Below are positions 26,196-36,571 of a DNA stretch of 64,000 nucleotides, piece by piece (within the stretch, counting starts at the first letter, position 1; each line of letters opens with the position of its first letter). The notes under the pieces were generated by a model. It was not told where the DNA came from. It was given only the letters and a program-made list of their open reading frames with translations, and did no database searches. The stretch spans positions 248,001 to 312,000 of the forward strand of contig NZ_RHFG01000001.1 of the NCBI RefSeq assembly GCF_004745485.1, written 5' to 3'. The translations under genes and the position numbers were made by a program. The stretch is from Brevibacterium sp. S22. Its GTDB lineage: Bacteria; Actinomycetota; Actinomycetes; Actinomycetales; Brevibacteriaceae.

Positions 26196-28183
26196 GACCG
26201 TCCTCCTTCGCTGTCGTCCACTCTGTCGCCGCCGTCGCCTTCGCTGTCCAGTTCCGGATCGGTGGTGTCCAATTCAGGATCCGGGCTGTCCAGTTCCGGA
26301 TCAGGGGTGTCCAGTTCCGGATCTACGTCATCCGCGGACCGTTCCCCCACCTCGCCGGCGTCCGGTTCCGCAGTGTCTGACTCAACGAGCTCTGATCGGA
26401 CTGTCATCGTGGCCGACTGGAGTGGGAAGGATTCCTGCGGGGCCGCCTCGGCGGGAGTGTTCTGCTCCACCTCGAGCATCTCCGGCTCGGTTTCGACGAC
26501 GATCGGGATCGAGCCGGTCTGAATGCGCACGGAACCGTCCGAGGACAGCGGTCCGGCGACGAGCGCCGAACCGCGGATCTGCGCATCGCGGGGCGGCAGC
26601 GGCAGAGGTGAGGAGGTGATCTCCTGGTCGGGACGCCGCGGAATCGTCAGCCGGAAGCATGACCCTTCGCCAGGCTTACCCCAGACCTGCAGCCAGCCGT
26701 TGTGCAGGTGGGCGTCCTCGAGCGAGATGGCCAGGCCCAGGCCCGAACCGCCGAGGGTGCGCTTGCGGGCCGGATCGGCGCGCCAGAATCGGTCGAAGAC
26801 GTGCTCGACCTGTTCTTCATTCATGCCGACTCCGTGGTCACGCACGCTCACAGCCACCGCCTCGGCGTTGGAGGCGACGTAGATGTCGACCGGGTTGTTC
26901 TCACCGTGTTCGATCGCATTGACGACGAGGTTGCGCACGATCCGGGTGATGCGCACCCGATCGACCTCGGCCATGACCGGTGACGACGGAGCGTGGACGA
27001 CGATCGCCGTCGACATCTGTTCGGCCACCATCGACACGGTCTCGACCACGGAGGTCACGGTCGCGCCGATATCGACGGGTTTGGCCACCAATGCTGCGGC
27101 TCCGGCATCGTAGCGAGAGATCTCCAGCAGGTCGGAGAGCAGGTTGTCGAAGCGTTCGGCCTGCGAGTTCAGCAATTCGGCACTGCGCGCGGTGACAGGG
27201 TCGAGGTCGTCGCGGGAATCAAAGATGAGATCGGCGGCGGCACGGATCGTCGTCAGCGGCGTCCGCAGTTCGTGGGAGACGTCGGAGACGAACTGCCGTT
27301 GCAGCACGGACAGTCGCTCCATCTGCTCAATCTGATGCTGGAGGGTGTCGGCCATGTCGTTGAAGCTCTCGCCGAGCACGGCGATCTCATCATTGCCGTG
27401 CACAGGCATGCGCTCATCGAGGTCGCCGTCGGCGATGAGTCTGGCCACCTCGGCCCCGGTGCGCACCGGAGTGACGACGAGCCGGGTGACGATCCAAGCG
27501 ACAGCACCGACGAGGACGACGAGGACGAGGGCGGCGACGAACATCGACCGCTGCACGAAGTTCAGCGTGTCCTGCTGTTCGCTGAGGTCACCGAGGTAGT
27601 ACAGCTGGAACTGACCGGCACCCGGAATCTGCAGCTCCTGGGTGATGAGCAGACCCGGCCCGGTGCCGTCGGGCAGGCTCACCGACTGGTAGAGCTTGTC
27701 ATCGGCCGGGGCTTTGCGGATGGCCTCGCGGAGCTCATCGGTCATCGGCACCTGCGATGCCTCACCGTCCTCGCTCGGTTCACCGGCGGTGACTGTCGAG
27801 AATGAGGAGTTCGGATCCTTCGGCTGCAGGGTCAGAGAGTACACCGACCCGGCTGAACGGTTGTAGATCGATGACAGCTGCGAGCTCAGCGTGTCCTGAG
27901 TGACCGCCTGACCGTCGACCGGTGCCAGGGACCGCAGTTCGGCCAGAATCGAACGTGTCTGCGAGGACAGGGAGTCCAGGCGGGTGTCGAAGAGACCGCG
28001 GGCGATCTGCTGGGACATATAGGTGCCGACACCGAAGATCGCCACCGAGGTGAGCACGATCGTGAGGACGACGATGCGAACCTGCAGGGAGTGGCTGAAC
28101 GATCGGAGAATGAAATTCCAGAACGTCTTCAAAGCCGAGGCCGCGGTGCGGACGGGTCCGTCCACGGCTGACTCGGAGGTCAC
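26192..28183 (-). CDS. mtrB: Sensor histidine kinase MtrB, with an acidic repeat tail
   Basis: 663 aa. Two membrane helices (about 30-55 and about 210-235) flank an extracytoplasmic domain. HAMP follows, then HisKA (FVSDVSHELRTPLTTIRAA, His near residue 304) and HATPase (VVNAIEHGENNP, DHGVGM, GSGLGLAIS). MtrB phosphorylates MtrA and couples cell-wall metabolism, division and osmotic stress. After the kinase domain comes an unusual about 150-residue acidic tail ending in four copies of a seven-residue unit (DPELDTP-like). The GTG start overlaps the mtrA stop by 4 bp. Confidence 0.95.
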   Translation of the reverse strand: MTSESAVDGPVRTAASALKTFWNFILRSFSHSLQVRIVVLTIVLTSVAIFGVGTYMSQQIARGLFDTRLDSLSSQTRSILAELRSLAPVDGQAVTQDTLSSQLSSIYNRSAGSVYSLTLQPKDPNSSFSTVTAGEPSEDGEASQVPMTDELREAIRKAPADDKLYQSVSLPDGTGPGLLITQELQIPGAGQFQLYYLGDLSEQQDTLNFVQRSMFVAALVLVVLVGAVAWIVTRLVVTPVRTGAEVARLIADGDLDERMPVHGNDEIAVLGESFNDMADTLQHQIEQMERLSVLQRQFVSDVSHELRTPLTTIRAAADLIFDSRDDLDPVTARSAELLNSQAERFDNLLSDLLEISRYDAGAAALVAKPVDIGATVTSVVETVSMVAEQMSTAIVVHAPSSPVMAEVDRVRITRIVRNLVVNAIEHGENNPVDIYVASNAEAVAVSVRDHGVGMNEEQVEHVFDRFWRADPARKRTLGGSGLGLAISLEDAHLHNGWLQVWGKPGEGSCFRLTIPRRPDQEITSSPLPLPPRDAQIRGSALVAGPLSSDGSVRIQTGSIPIVVETEPEMLEVEQNTPAEAAPQESFPLQSATMTVRSELVESDTAEPDAGEVGERSADDVDPELDTPDPELDSPDPELDTTDPELDSEGDGGDRVDDSEGGRS
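26247..26330 (-). repeat. Four 21-bp tandem repeats coding the MtrB acidic tail
   Basis: Units start at 26247, 26268, 26289 and 26310 (consensus TCCAGTTCCGGATC plus 7 variable bases on the plus strand). They encode DPELDTP/DPELDSP-type heptads on the minus strand. Three units differ only at a few sites, which suggests recent slippage expansion. Confidence 0.85.
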
Positions 28184-28860
28184 GCGGCTCGGCCGGCCTT
28201 ATAGCCGACGCCGCGGACGGTGACGATGATGTCCGGCTTCTCCGGATCGCGTTCGATCTTCGACCGCAGACGCTGCACATGCACATTGACCAGCCGGGTG
28301 TCGGCGGCGTGACGGTATCCCCACACCTCTTCGAGCAGAGTCTCCCGAGAGAACACCTGCCACGGCTTGCGGGCCAGGGCCACGAGCAGATCGAATTCGA
28401 GCGGAGTCAGCGACACCGGGGATCCGCCCTTGGTCACCGTGTGACCGGCGACGTCGACGACGACATCGCCGACGGTCAGCAGCTCGGGAGCCTGCGGTTC
28501 GGAGATCCGCAGGCGAGCACGGACACGCGCGACGAGCTCCTTGGGCTTGAACGGCTTCGGCACGTAGTCATCGGCACCGGACTCGAGGCCGAGGACGACA
28601 TCGACAGTGTCGGACTTCGCCGTGAGCATGATGATCGGCACCGACGAGATCTCGCGGATCTCCCGGCACACTTCGAGTCCGTCCTTGCCCGGCAGCATCA
28701 GGTCGAGCAGCACGAGGTCCGGACTGACCTTCTGGAACTCTTCGAAGGCCTGGTCTCCGGTGGCACAGAAGAAGGGCTCGAAGCCTTCGCTTTTGAGCAC
28801 AATTCCGATCATTTCGGCCAAAGCCGTGTCATCATCAACTACGAGGATTCGAGCGTTCAT
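28180..28860 (-). CDS. mtrA: Response regulator MtrA (OmpR family)
   Basis: 226 aa. Receiver domain with the acidic pair DDD (9-11), phosphoacceptor Asp-53 in LLDLMLPGKDG, Thr in MLTAKSD and Lys in YVPKPFKPKE. The C-terminal winged helix contains LTPLEFDLLVALARKPWQVF and NVHVQRLRSKIE. MtrA is an essential or central regulator of cell-wall hydrolases, division and replication genes in actinobacteria. I use the ATG at 28860 (MNARILVVDDD) with AAGGGA nine bases upstream; a 15-residue longer frame lacks homology to known MtrA N-termini. Confidence 0.96.
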   Translation of the reverse strand: MNARILVVDDDTALAEMIGIVLKSEGFEPFFCATGDQAFEEFQKVSPDLVLLDLMLPGKDGLEVCREIREISSVPIIMLTAKSDTVDVVLGLESGADDYVPKPFKPKELVARVRARLRISEPQAPELLTVGDVVVDVAGHTVTKGGSPVSLTPLEFDLLVALARKPWQVFSRETLLEEVWGYRHAADTRLVNVHVQRLRSKIERDPEKPDIIVTVRGVGYKAGRAA

Positions 28861-29111
28861 GCTCCCATTGTCCCTTATGTTCGCGTGTTCTTCGGTTCTC
28901 GACACTCCTACCCTATCGGGCGGAATCGACCACTAGGTGCACCGCCTCCGCTGACAGCGGTGCCCGCAGCCTCGACCGCAGGCCCATCGGAGCCTGCGCC
29001 CGAGGCTCCCGTGCGTCTCCCCTGCGTCTCGGTCCGACGAGATCCGCACAGACGGTATCGGACAGGGAGACTTCTCGGCATGAGCAGGTGAAACATGGCA
29101 GGATTGGCGTA

Positions 29112-30161
29112 ATGGGACAGACGAATGCATGGACCTCGGAGGTCGACTGGCAGACCGGCCAGTGGCAGCGACGTTCGCCGTCCCCTCCCTCACGGCGCTG
29201 GCAGCCTCCACCACCTCGCGGGCTCCTGCCCAAACGCCCGCTGACGTTCATCGAGGCGCTGGATTCCGGGTTCCGCCTGCTGCGATTCATCCCGACGCTG
29301 TCCGTCGGCTCCGCGCTCATCGTCTTCACACTCTGGAGCCTGCTGCTCGCCGCGATCGGCGCCCTCATCGCCGTGCAGTTCCTGCCGTTCTTCAATGACC
29401 TCAGCGGCAATGACGAGGCCGTCTCCGGTTTCCTCGCTCTGGCCCAGCTGGGGTCGGCGTCGCTGAGCCTGCTCAGCCTGGGGCTTGCGCATCTGCTCTC
29501 CGGGCTCATCGCCACCGGCACTCGCGCCTCCTTCGGTGCGCGCAGAACCACCCTGTCGATGGCGTGGAGATCCCTGTCCGGTCGCCGGTGGCGCCTTGTT
29601 CTGGCCACACTGCTGATGTGCGCAATCAATCTCGGCCTGCTCCTGGCCCTGACTGCTCCGACCCTGCTGTTCTTAGGCGCCGATTCGGCGGTCCTCGCCT
29701 TCGTCTGGGCCGCATTGGCCGCGCTGCTGTGGTTCATCGCTCTCATCTGGATCAACCTGCGCCTGGCCTTCCTCGGCTCGGCGATCGCGGTGGAGGATCT
29801 GAGCGTGCGAGCCGGAATCCGACGCTCGTGGAGGCTGACTGGGCGTGGTTTCTGGCGGATGCTCGGCCAACTGGCGCTCGGATACTTCCTCTCCAATCAG
29901 CTCGTCCAGCTCATCATCTCCCCGATCGTCTTCATCATCTCCCTCGCCCTGGGCATCGGCATCGCCACGACCACCGACTCGACGACCGCGCAGACTGCCA
30001 TCACGCTCGTCTCCGTCGGTCTGCTGCTCGGACTCACACTGATCTCCTCAGCTGTACTCTTCGCCTATTTCGCCTGCCTGGTAACGGTCTGCTTCTTCGA
30101 CCAGCGGATGCGCACCGAAGGCCTCGACCTCGTCCTCATCCGCGCTGAGGAGGATCGATGA
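29112..30161 (+). CDS. Multi-pass membrane protein at the head of the MoxR/DUF58 cluster
   Basis: 349 aa. A short cytoplasmic N-terminus rich in Trp, Pro and Arg (DWQTGQWQRRSPSPPSRRW) precedes about six membrane helices, for example LIVFTLWSLLLAAIGALIAV, LVLATLLMCAINLGLLLAL and LVSVGLLLGLTLISSAVLFAY. A conserved stretch, GIRRSWRLTGRGFWRMLGQL, sits in the loop before the last helices, as in DUF7544/DUF7847-type membrane proteins. ATG at 29112 with AGGA nine bases upstream; a longer frame begins at 29088. It overlaps the DUF4129 gene by 4 bp. Function unknown; the linkage ties it to the downstream cluster. Confidence 0.78.
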   Translation: MGQTNAWTSEVDWQTGQWQRRSPSPPSRRWQPPPPRGLLPKRPLTFIEALDSGFRLLRFIPTLSVGSALIVFTLWSLLLAAIGALIAVQFLPFFNDLSGNDEAVSGFLALAQLGSASLSLLSLGLAHLLSGLIATGTRASFGARRTTLSMAWRSLSGRRWRLVLATLLMCAINLGLLLALTAPTLLFLGADSAVLAFVWAALAALLWFIALIWINLRLAFLGSAIAVEDLSVRAGIRRSWRLTGRGFWRMLGQLALGYFLSNQLVQLIISPIVFIISLALGIGIATTTDSTTAQTAITLVSVGLLLGLTLISSAVLFAYFACLVTVCFFDQRMRTEGLDLVLIRAEEDR

Positions 30162-30892
30162 TCCTCTCCCCCGTCACCGAGGCGGTCACCCGATTCCGCA
30201 CCGCTGTGTCCTTCCGGTCGGGCGACGCCCAGCTCAGCACCTCCTCGGCGAGCATCGACCGGGACACCGGTCGCGAATGGGTTGAGCACGAACTGTCGAA
30301 GTCCGAATACGCCGCCAACGACCTCACCCCCTTGGAACAGATCGGCCGGTGGCTGTCCTCGCTGTGGGATTCACTCGTCAGCTCCGCCCTGAGCGCGAAC
30401 TCCCCGTGGCTGCTCATCCTCGTCATCCTGGGTCTCGCGGCGATCATCGCCCTCATCGTCTGGCGCGTCCGCCGGGCTGGATTCCGCCGCGTCGGGGTCC
30501 CGCTGTCGGCCTTCGACCCGGTCGTGTCCCTGCCCGAACCGGGCCCGTGGCGCGACAGCGCAGCCAGGGCAGCCCGTGCCGGAGACTTCGAGACCGCGGT
30601 CATCGACGAATCCCGGGCGATCTTCGCCGTCCTGTCGATCAAGCAGATCGTCTCTCTCGAGTCCTCGGCCACAGCCAGTGAGATCGCCCATTCCGCCGAG
30701 GCGGCCCTGCCCGACCACGGACCCGCCGTCCACGGTGTGGCCGAGATCTTCAACGACCTCCGCTACGGGGAGGAAGCCGCGCAGAAGGCGAGCGCCGATC
30801 GCGGCCTCGACGCGATCTATGCGGATCTGTGCGCACTGGACCGAACCCTGAGCGCACTGCCGGTCCGTCACCGCCAGGAGGCACCGGCATGA
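30158..30892 (+). CDS. DUF4129-domain membrane protein
   Basis: 244 aa with one central membrane helix (WLLILVILGLAAIIALIVW, about 85-103). A C-terminal cytoplasmic domain has AARAARAGDFETAVIDESRA, ASEIAHSAEAALP and ARIFNDLRYG-like (EIFNDLRYGEEAAQ) blocks, the DUF4129 signature. In related clusters DUF4129 proteins accompany MoxR ATPases and DUF58 proteins. Sits between two genes with 4-bp overlaps, so the whole cluster is translationally coupled. Confidence 0.85.
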   Translation: MILSPVTEAVTRFRTAVSFRSGDAQLSTSSASIDRDTGREWVEHELSKSEYAANDLTPLEQIGRWLSSLWDSLVSSALSANSPWLLILVILGLAAIIALIVWRVRRAGFRRVGVPLSAFDPVVSLPEPGPWRDSAARAARAGDFETAVIDESRAIFAVLSIKQIVSLESSATASEIAHSAEAALPDHGPAVHGVAEIFNDLRYGEEAAQKASADRGLDAIYADLCALDRTLSALPVRHRQEAPA

Positions 30893-32144
30893 GCGCACAG
30901 CTGGATGTCGCCGCCCGCGGCACTCGTTCGAGCTCCCGGATCCCGCTGCGTGCCCGTCTGCGTTCGGCCTCGGTCTGGATCGTCGCAGCCTTCGTCATCC
31001 TCATCACCGTGATCGCGCTCGTGCTGCTGACCGGTGATGACGAGTCCGAGGAGCCCCTGCACTATGACTCGCCGGCGCGCACCGGCACGAAGGCCCTCGT
31101 CGAGACCCTGCGCGACCACGATGTCGACGTCACCACCACCGAGGATCAGGAGCAGGCCCGCACGGCCGCCGCCCGGCCCGACACCACCCTGCTCATTCCC
31201 ACGAACACCGAGGCGCTGTCGCGCGGGGACATCGCCGGCCTGCAATACGCCCTGCGCACCCACGGCAACCGGCTCGTCCTCGTCGACCCGGGCCCGACGG
31301 TCACAGAGTTCACCGACCGCATCACCGTCAACGACAACCTCAGCCCTCTGGCCACCCCGGATGCCACGTCCCCACCGTCATGTGACTCACCGATCACCCG
31401 CCAGACCGGGGCCGTGACCACGGGCGATGTCGAATATGCGGAGACGAAGAAGGGCACCGACGGAATCAGCGCCTGCTACCCGTTCACCGGTCCCGGGGTC
31501 GACGAGATCGACGGTGCCGAGGTGCCCCCCGGGTCTGCGCGCGGACAGTTCGTCACCGATTCGCGAGGTTCCGTCCCGTTGACCGTGCTCGGCAATCCCG
31601 ACTGGGTGACCAATGAGCATATCGACGAGGAGGGCAATGCCTCCCTCGTACTCTCGCAGCTGTCGGAGACACAGAACCTCGTCGTCTACTACCCGACCTT
31701 CGATGATGCCGGGCAGCAGCAGTCGGCGCCGTCGCCGATCGATTTCGTGCCCGGCTGGTTCCTCGCCGGCGTCCTGTGGCTGATCCCCTGCGTGCTCGTC
31801 CTCCTGCTCGTCATCGGGCGCCGGTTCGGCCCATTGGCTCTCGAACGTCTGCCCGTCATCGTGCCGGCGGTGGAGACCGTTCACGGCCGGGCCGCTCTGA
31901 GCTCCCGCAGCCACGACCGGGAGGGAGCTCTGCACACGCTGCGGACTGGTGCACTGCTGCGCATCGCCAAACGTCTGAGCCTCAGCCCCGATGCCCGGAC
32001 CCCGGACATCATCACCCGCATCGCGGCCACCACGGGAGCCGACCCGGGCTTCCTCCACCATGTCTTCGTCTCCGCGTCGGCACGCACGGACGCCGAACTC
32101 ACTGAACTCGTCCATCAGCTCACCCAGATCGAAAGTGAGATCCC

Positions 32145-32148
<4 letters not shown>
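30889..32148 (+). CDS. DUF4350-domain membrane protein
   Basis: 419 aa. A first membrane helix (VWIVAAFVILITVIALVLL, about 28-46) is followed by an extracytoplasmic region starting SPARTGTKALVETLRDHDVD, the DUF4350 (glutamine-amidotransferase-like) fold. A second helix pair (FLAGVLWLIPCVLVLLLVIG, about 290-310) and a cytoplasmic helical tail complete it. The ATG overlaps the DUF4129 stop. Typical partner of MoxR/DUF58 in actinobacteria; no activity is established. Confidence 0.85.
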
Positions 32149-33206
<1,058 letters not shown>

Positions 33207-34493
33207 ATGACCACCCGGCTGTTCCTGCTCACCCTCCTCGGCCTCGTGCCCGTCATGCTGGTGCCCACGTGGCCGACGGCGCTGATCGTGGCCGGTGCGA
33301 TCGTCGGGATCGCGGTCCTCGACTTCTTTCTCGCGCCTCGGATCCATGGACTGGAGCTCCAGCGCACACCGGGTCCGATGGTCCGCCTCGGCGACGGCAC
33401 CCACAGCACGCTGACTCTGCTCAACGGGACGAATCGCCAGCTGCGGCTCTACGTCCGCGACGCTTGGGCGCCGAGCGCAGGGGCCGTCCAGACGCGCACT
33501 CGCCACGTGTTGGAACCGGGTGAGCAGACACAGGTGCGCACCGAGCTGCAGCCGACGCGGCGAGGTGCGCTGCCCGGCGATCTGGTCACGGTCCGCAGTC
33601 GCAGCGTGCTCGGCCTGATCCACCGACAGAAGAGCATCGACGTTCCTGTCTCCGTGCGAGTGCTGCCTCCGTTCGTGTCCCGTCGGGAGCTGCCGTCGAA
33701 GACGCAGAAGCTGCGTGAGCTCGAGGGGCGGTCTGCGGTGATGATCCGCGGAATGGGCACCGAATTCGATTCACTGCGCGATTATGTCGACGGTGACGAT
33801 GTCCGATCCATCGATTGGCGAGCAAGCGCTCGCGCCCAGAACCTCGTGGTCAAGACCTGGCGGCCGGAGAAGGATCGTCGGGTCGTCATCGTCGTCGACT
33901 CCTCCCGTTTCGCCGCCCGCCGCTGCGGTGAGGGCACGGTCTTCGACGCCGCGCTCGAGGCTTCGCTGCTGCTGACGGCTCTGGCCACCGGCGCCGGCGA
34001 CCGGGTCGATGTCATCGTCGCCGATGCCCGGGTCCGCGCAGTCGCATCGAGCCATCGAGCTCACGACCCGGTCCATGACCTCTCGGTCGCACTGACGCCT
34101 GTGCACCCAGAACTCTATGAGGCGAACTGGGAGTCGATCGCCGCCGCCGTTCTGCAGACGTCCAGACAGCAGGCTCTCGTCGTGTTGGTCACACAGCTCG
34201 ACGAAGCGACCTTCGCCGAGGACATCCTGCCTGTGCTGCCCACGCTCACGACTCATCATCGGGTCGTCGTCGCCGGGGTCGCGGATCCCACTCTTGCAGA
34301 GTTGGCAGCCGAGCGCGGCGACGCCGAGGACGTCTATACGGCGGCGGCCGCAGAAGCGGAGATGCTGGCCACGGCGTCTCTGCAGACACGACTGCGCGGA
34401 CTCGGCGTCTCATCCGTCCACGCTCTGCCGGAGAAGCTTCCCGGAGCGCTGGCCGATCTCTACATCCGGCTCAAGGTCACCGGCGGACTGTGA
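33207..34493 (+). CDS. DUF58-domain protein (VWA-like), MoxR partner
   Basis: 428 aa. Two N-terminal membrane helices (about 4-45) are followed by a beta-rich segment. The DUF58 motif GTEFDSLRDYVDGDDVRSID-WRASAR lies near 180-205 and then a VWA-like domain with RRVVIVVDSSRFAAR, a partial MIDAS (DSS). Proteins of this type pair with MoxR ATPases in nearly all bacteria, and are proposed to be matured by them. The stop lies only 13 bp from the convergent SpoIIM-like gene. Confidence 0.9.
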   Translation: MTTRLFLLTLLGLVPVMLVPTWPTALIVAGAIVGIAVLDFFLAPRIHGLELQRTPGPMVRLGDGTHSTLTLLNGTNRQLRLYVRDAWAPSAGAVQTRTRHVLEPGEQTQVRTELQPTRRGALPGDLVTVRSRSVLGLIHRQKSIDVPVSVRVLPPFVSRRELPSKTQKLRELEGRSAVMIRGMGTEFDSLRDYVDGDDVRSIDWRASARAQNLVVKTWRPEKDRRVVIVVDSSRFAARRCGEGTVFDAALEASLLLTALATGAGDRVDVIVADARVRAVASSHRAHDPVHDLSVALTPVHPELYEANWESIAAAVLQTSRQQALVVLVTQLDEATFAEDILPVLPTLTTHHRVVVAGVADPTLAELAAERGDAEDVYTAAAAEAEMLATASLQTRLRGLGVSSVHALPEKLPGALADLYIRLKVTGGL

Positions 34494-34506
34494 CCGAGCC
34501 TGCCGC

Positions 34507-35505
34507 TCAGCGGTCGGTGGAGACGACCGAATAGCCGGCCTGGTGTTCGTCCAGGTCGGCGCTGAGACCGACCGCGGCCGCGCGTCTGCCGAAGTACCAG
34601 GCATAGACGACGACCGCGGCGGTATAGGCCACTCCGATTGAGATCTTGATCGCCGGCGGAATCGGGTTCGGAGTCACGAATCCCTCGATGAGACCCGAAC
34701 CCAGCAGCAGCAGCACGAGGCCGCCGGCGACGACGAGCAGCGAGCGGGCCTCACCGGCGAGTCTGTCACGGCGCAGGCGCGGACCCGGCACCACCCACGC
34801 GAAGAACAGCCGCAGCCCCGCGGCCGCGGCGAGGATGATGCAGCTGATCTCCGGGATCCCGTGCGGCAGGATGTAGAGGAAGAAGTCCGAGGCTCGGTCG
34901 AACTCGAACATCATCGCCCCGGAGAAGCCGACGTTGACCGCGTTGGAGAACAATCCGACGACGACATAGCCGCCGGTGATGCCGAGGAGGACGAACTGGA
35001 CGGCGATCCACGCATTGTTCGTCCACACGCCGACGGCGAAGAATCCGTTCGGATTCTCCTTGTAGTAGTCCACGAAGTCGTGTTCGGCGAACTGCCGTCT
35101 GAACTCACGGCTGCCGAAGGTCTCGAGCACTTCCGGATGCGTTCCCGCCCAGATCCCCGACAGGACGGCGACGGCGAGGAACCCGGCAGCCACGATGACG
35201 AAGTCCCACCGCAGTCGGTACAGCGACAGCGGCAGGCTGATGACGAAGAATCGCGCGAGTCCCGACAGCCCTCCGCTGGGCACGGACGAGAGATGGTTGC
35301 GCGAACGGTGGACGATGGCCGAGAGGCGGGCAGCCTCGAGCGAATCAGGAGCCACGGTCGTGATCTGCGACAGATCCTTCGATGCGGCCCGGTAGAGCTC
35401 GAGAAAACGGGTCGTCTGCCCCGGTGTCAGCGTGTTCTTCTTCGCCAATGCCGACAGCTCCTGCCAGTCATCGCCGTGCAGCTGGGCCAGCAGGTTCGGA
35501 TCCAT
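34507..35505 (-). CDS. SpoIIM-like (stage II sporulation protein M family) membrane protein
   Basis: 332 aa. The cytoplasmic N-terminus begins MDPNLLAQLHGDDWQELSAL and is followed by LARFFVISLPLSLYRLRWDF. Five or so membrane helices come next, including VLLGITGGYVVVGLFSNAVN, FFLYILPHGIPEISCIILAA and GGLVLLLLGSGLIEGFV. The HGIPEI motif and a C-terminal FITPNP-like (FVTPNPIPPAIKISIG) segment are typical of the SpoIIM family, related to proteins involved in membrane remodelling and peptidoglycan turnover during sporulation. Found beside MoxR and RDD genes in non-sporulating actinobacteria too. Confidence 0.88.
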   Translation of the reverse strand: MDPNLLAQLHGDDWQELSALAKKNTLTPGQTTRFLELYRAASKDLSQITTVAPDSLEAARLSAIVHRSRNHLSSVPSGGLSGLARFFVISLPLSLYRLRWDFVIVAAGFLAVAVLSGIWAGTHPEVLETFGSREFRRQFAEHDFVDYYKENPNGFFAVGVWTNNAWIAVQFVLLGITGGYVVVGLFSNAVNVGFSGAMMFEFDRASDFFLYILPHGIPEISCIILAAAAGLRLFFAWVVPGPRLRRDRLAGEARSLLVVAGGLVLLLLGSGLIEGFVTPNPIPPAIKISIGVAYTAAVVVYAWYFGRRAAAVGLSADLDEHQAGYSVVSTDR

Positions 35506-35620
35506 TCCTCCACCCTATCGGAGACCACGCACGGGCACCTCCGACCCGGCCGGAGATCACACGGCCATGCTCTGGGCGAAACGCCCACCTCGGAGCCCTC
35601 GGATATGACACGATGGTCGG

Positions 35621-36445
35621 GTGAGTACTCTGATCACCGGTGAAGCCGTCGAACTCAACGTCCAGCCGGCCGCTCTGGCGGCTCGGGCACTGAGTTGCCT
35701 GATCGACTACATCGTCTATTCACTGGTGAATATCGGGCTGCTCATCGCCATGTTCTGGCTGATGCTCAAGGTGCTCGATCTCAACGGGCTGCTCCTCGGC
35801 TCGCTCATGACCGTCATGACCATCTTCGTGTTCGTGCTGCTGCCGATGCTCGTCGAAGTGCTCAGCCACGGTCGCTCCCTCGGCAAGCTCATCCTCGGGC
35901 TGCGTGTGGTCCGCGACGACGGCGGCGCGGTGCGATTGCGGCATTCCTTCATCCGAGCCCTGCTGTGGCCGTTCGAGGTCGTCTCCAACGGCGGCGGGAT
36001 CGCGGCACTGTCCGGGCTGCTCTCGCCGCAGGCCAAGCGCCTCGGCGACTATCTGGCCGGAACCATTGCCGTGAGCGAACGCAGCCGGCCTCTGCCGCCG
36101 ATGCACACTCATGTGGCCCCGCAGCTGCACGACTGGCTGAACCGCACCGACGTGACCACGATCCCCGACGGTCTGCATCGGCGCATCGTCGCGTTCCTCG
36201 CCATGGCACCGCAGCTCGGCACGGAGTCACGGTGGCAGCGCGCGATCGAACTCGCCACCGAGCTCAACCCCTATGTGGCGCCGGCCCCGCCGGAGGGGAC
36301 GTTTCCCGAACAGTTCCTGTCCGCAGTCATCCACCGACAGCGCATCGCGGAGGTCGAGAAGCAGCGGCGGCGTGCGGACCGTGCGAATGCGTTCCGGTCC
36401 GGGGTCGACTCGCTTCCCTACGGGCTCAGCCTCACCCGCCCTTGA
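35621..36445 (+). CDS. RDD-family membrane protein
   Basis: 274 aa. The RDD core with LAARALSCLIDYIVYSLVNI at the start, a second helix FWLMLKVLDLNGLLLGSLMTV and GRSLGKLILGLRVVRDDGG contains conserved Arg and Asp residues of the family, followed by ALLWPFEVVSNGG. The C-terminal about 110 residues are soluble and helical. RDD proteins are linked to transport or membrane maintenance; a Na+/H+ antiporter role is reported for one. Starts at GTG with no good ribosome site, and TATGAC at 35603-35608 makes a leaderless start conceivable. Divergent from the SpoIIM-like gene. Confidence 0.88.
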   Translation: MSTLITGEAVELNVQPAALAARALSCLIDYIVYSLVNIGLLIAMFWLMLKVLDLNGLLLGSLMTVMTIFVFVLLPMLVEVLSHGRSLGKLILGLRVVRDDGGAVRLRHSFIRALLWPFEVVSNGGGIAALSGLLSPQAKRLGDYLAGTIAVSERSRPLPPMHTHVAPQLHDWLNRTDVTTIPDGLHRRIVAFLAMAPQLGTESRWQRAIELATELNPYVAPAPPEGTFPEQFLSAVIHRQRIAEVEKQRRRADRANAFRSGVDSLPYGLSLTRP

Positions 36446-36506
36446 GGACTCGACCCGCCTCTCGGCAGCCGACAGGCGATCCCGGCGTATGAGAAACCCG
36501 GCGTAT

Positions 36507-36546
36507 GAGAAGGTCCGCTCTGCCTGCACGCAGAGCGGACCTTCTC
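36507..36546. terminator. Two-way terminator hairpin between the RDD gene and sahH
   Basis: A perfect 16-bp stem (GAGAAGGTCCGCTCTG at 36507-36522; complement 36531-36546) closes on an 8-nt loop. The genes on both sides converge on it. A short direct repeat CCGGCGTATGAGAA (36483-36496 and 36499-36512) runs into the left arm. Confidence 0.85.
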
Positions 36547-36571
36547 GCACGACAGACCGCTGCCTGCTCGA

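Noticed and set aside
26247..26330. 21-bp repeats as a possible regulatory iteron
   Set aside because: They are in frame and code heptads of the MtrB tail; no replication genes nearby.
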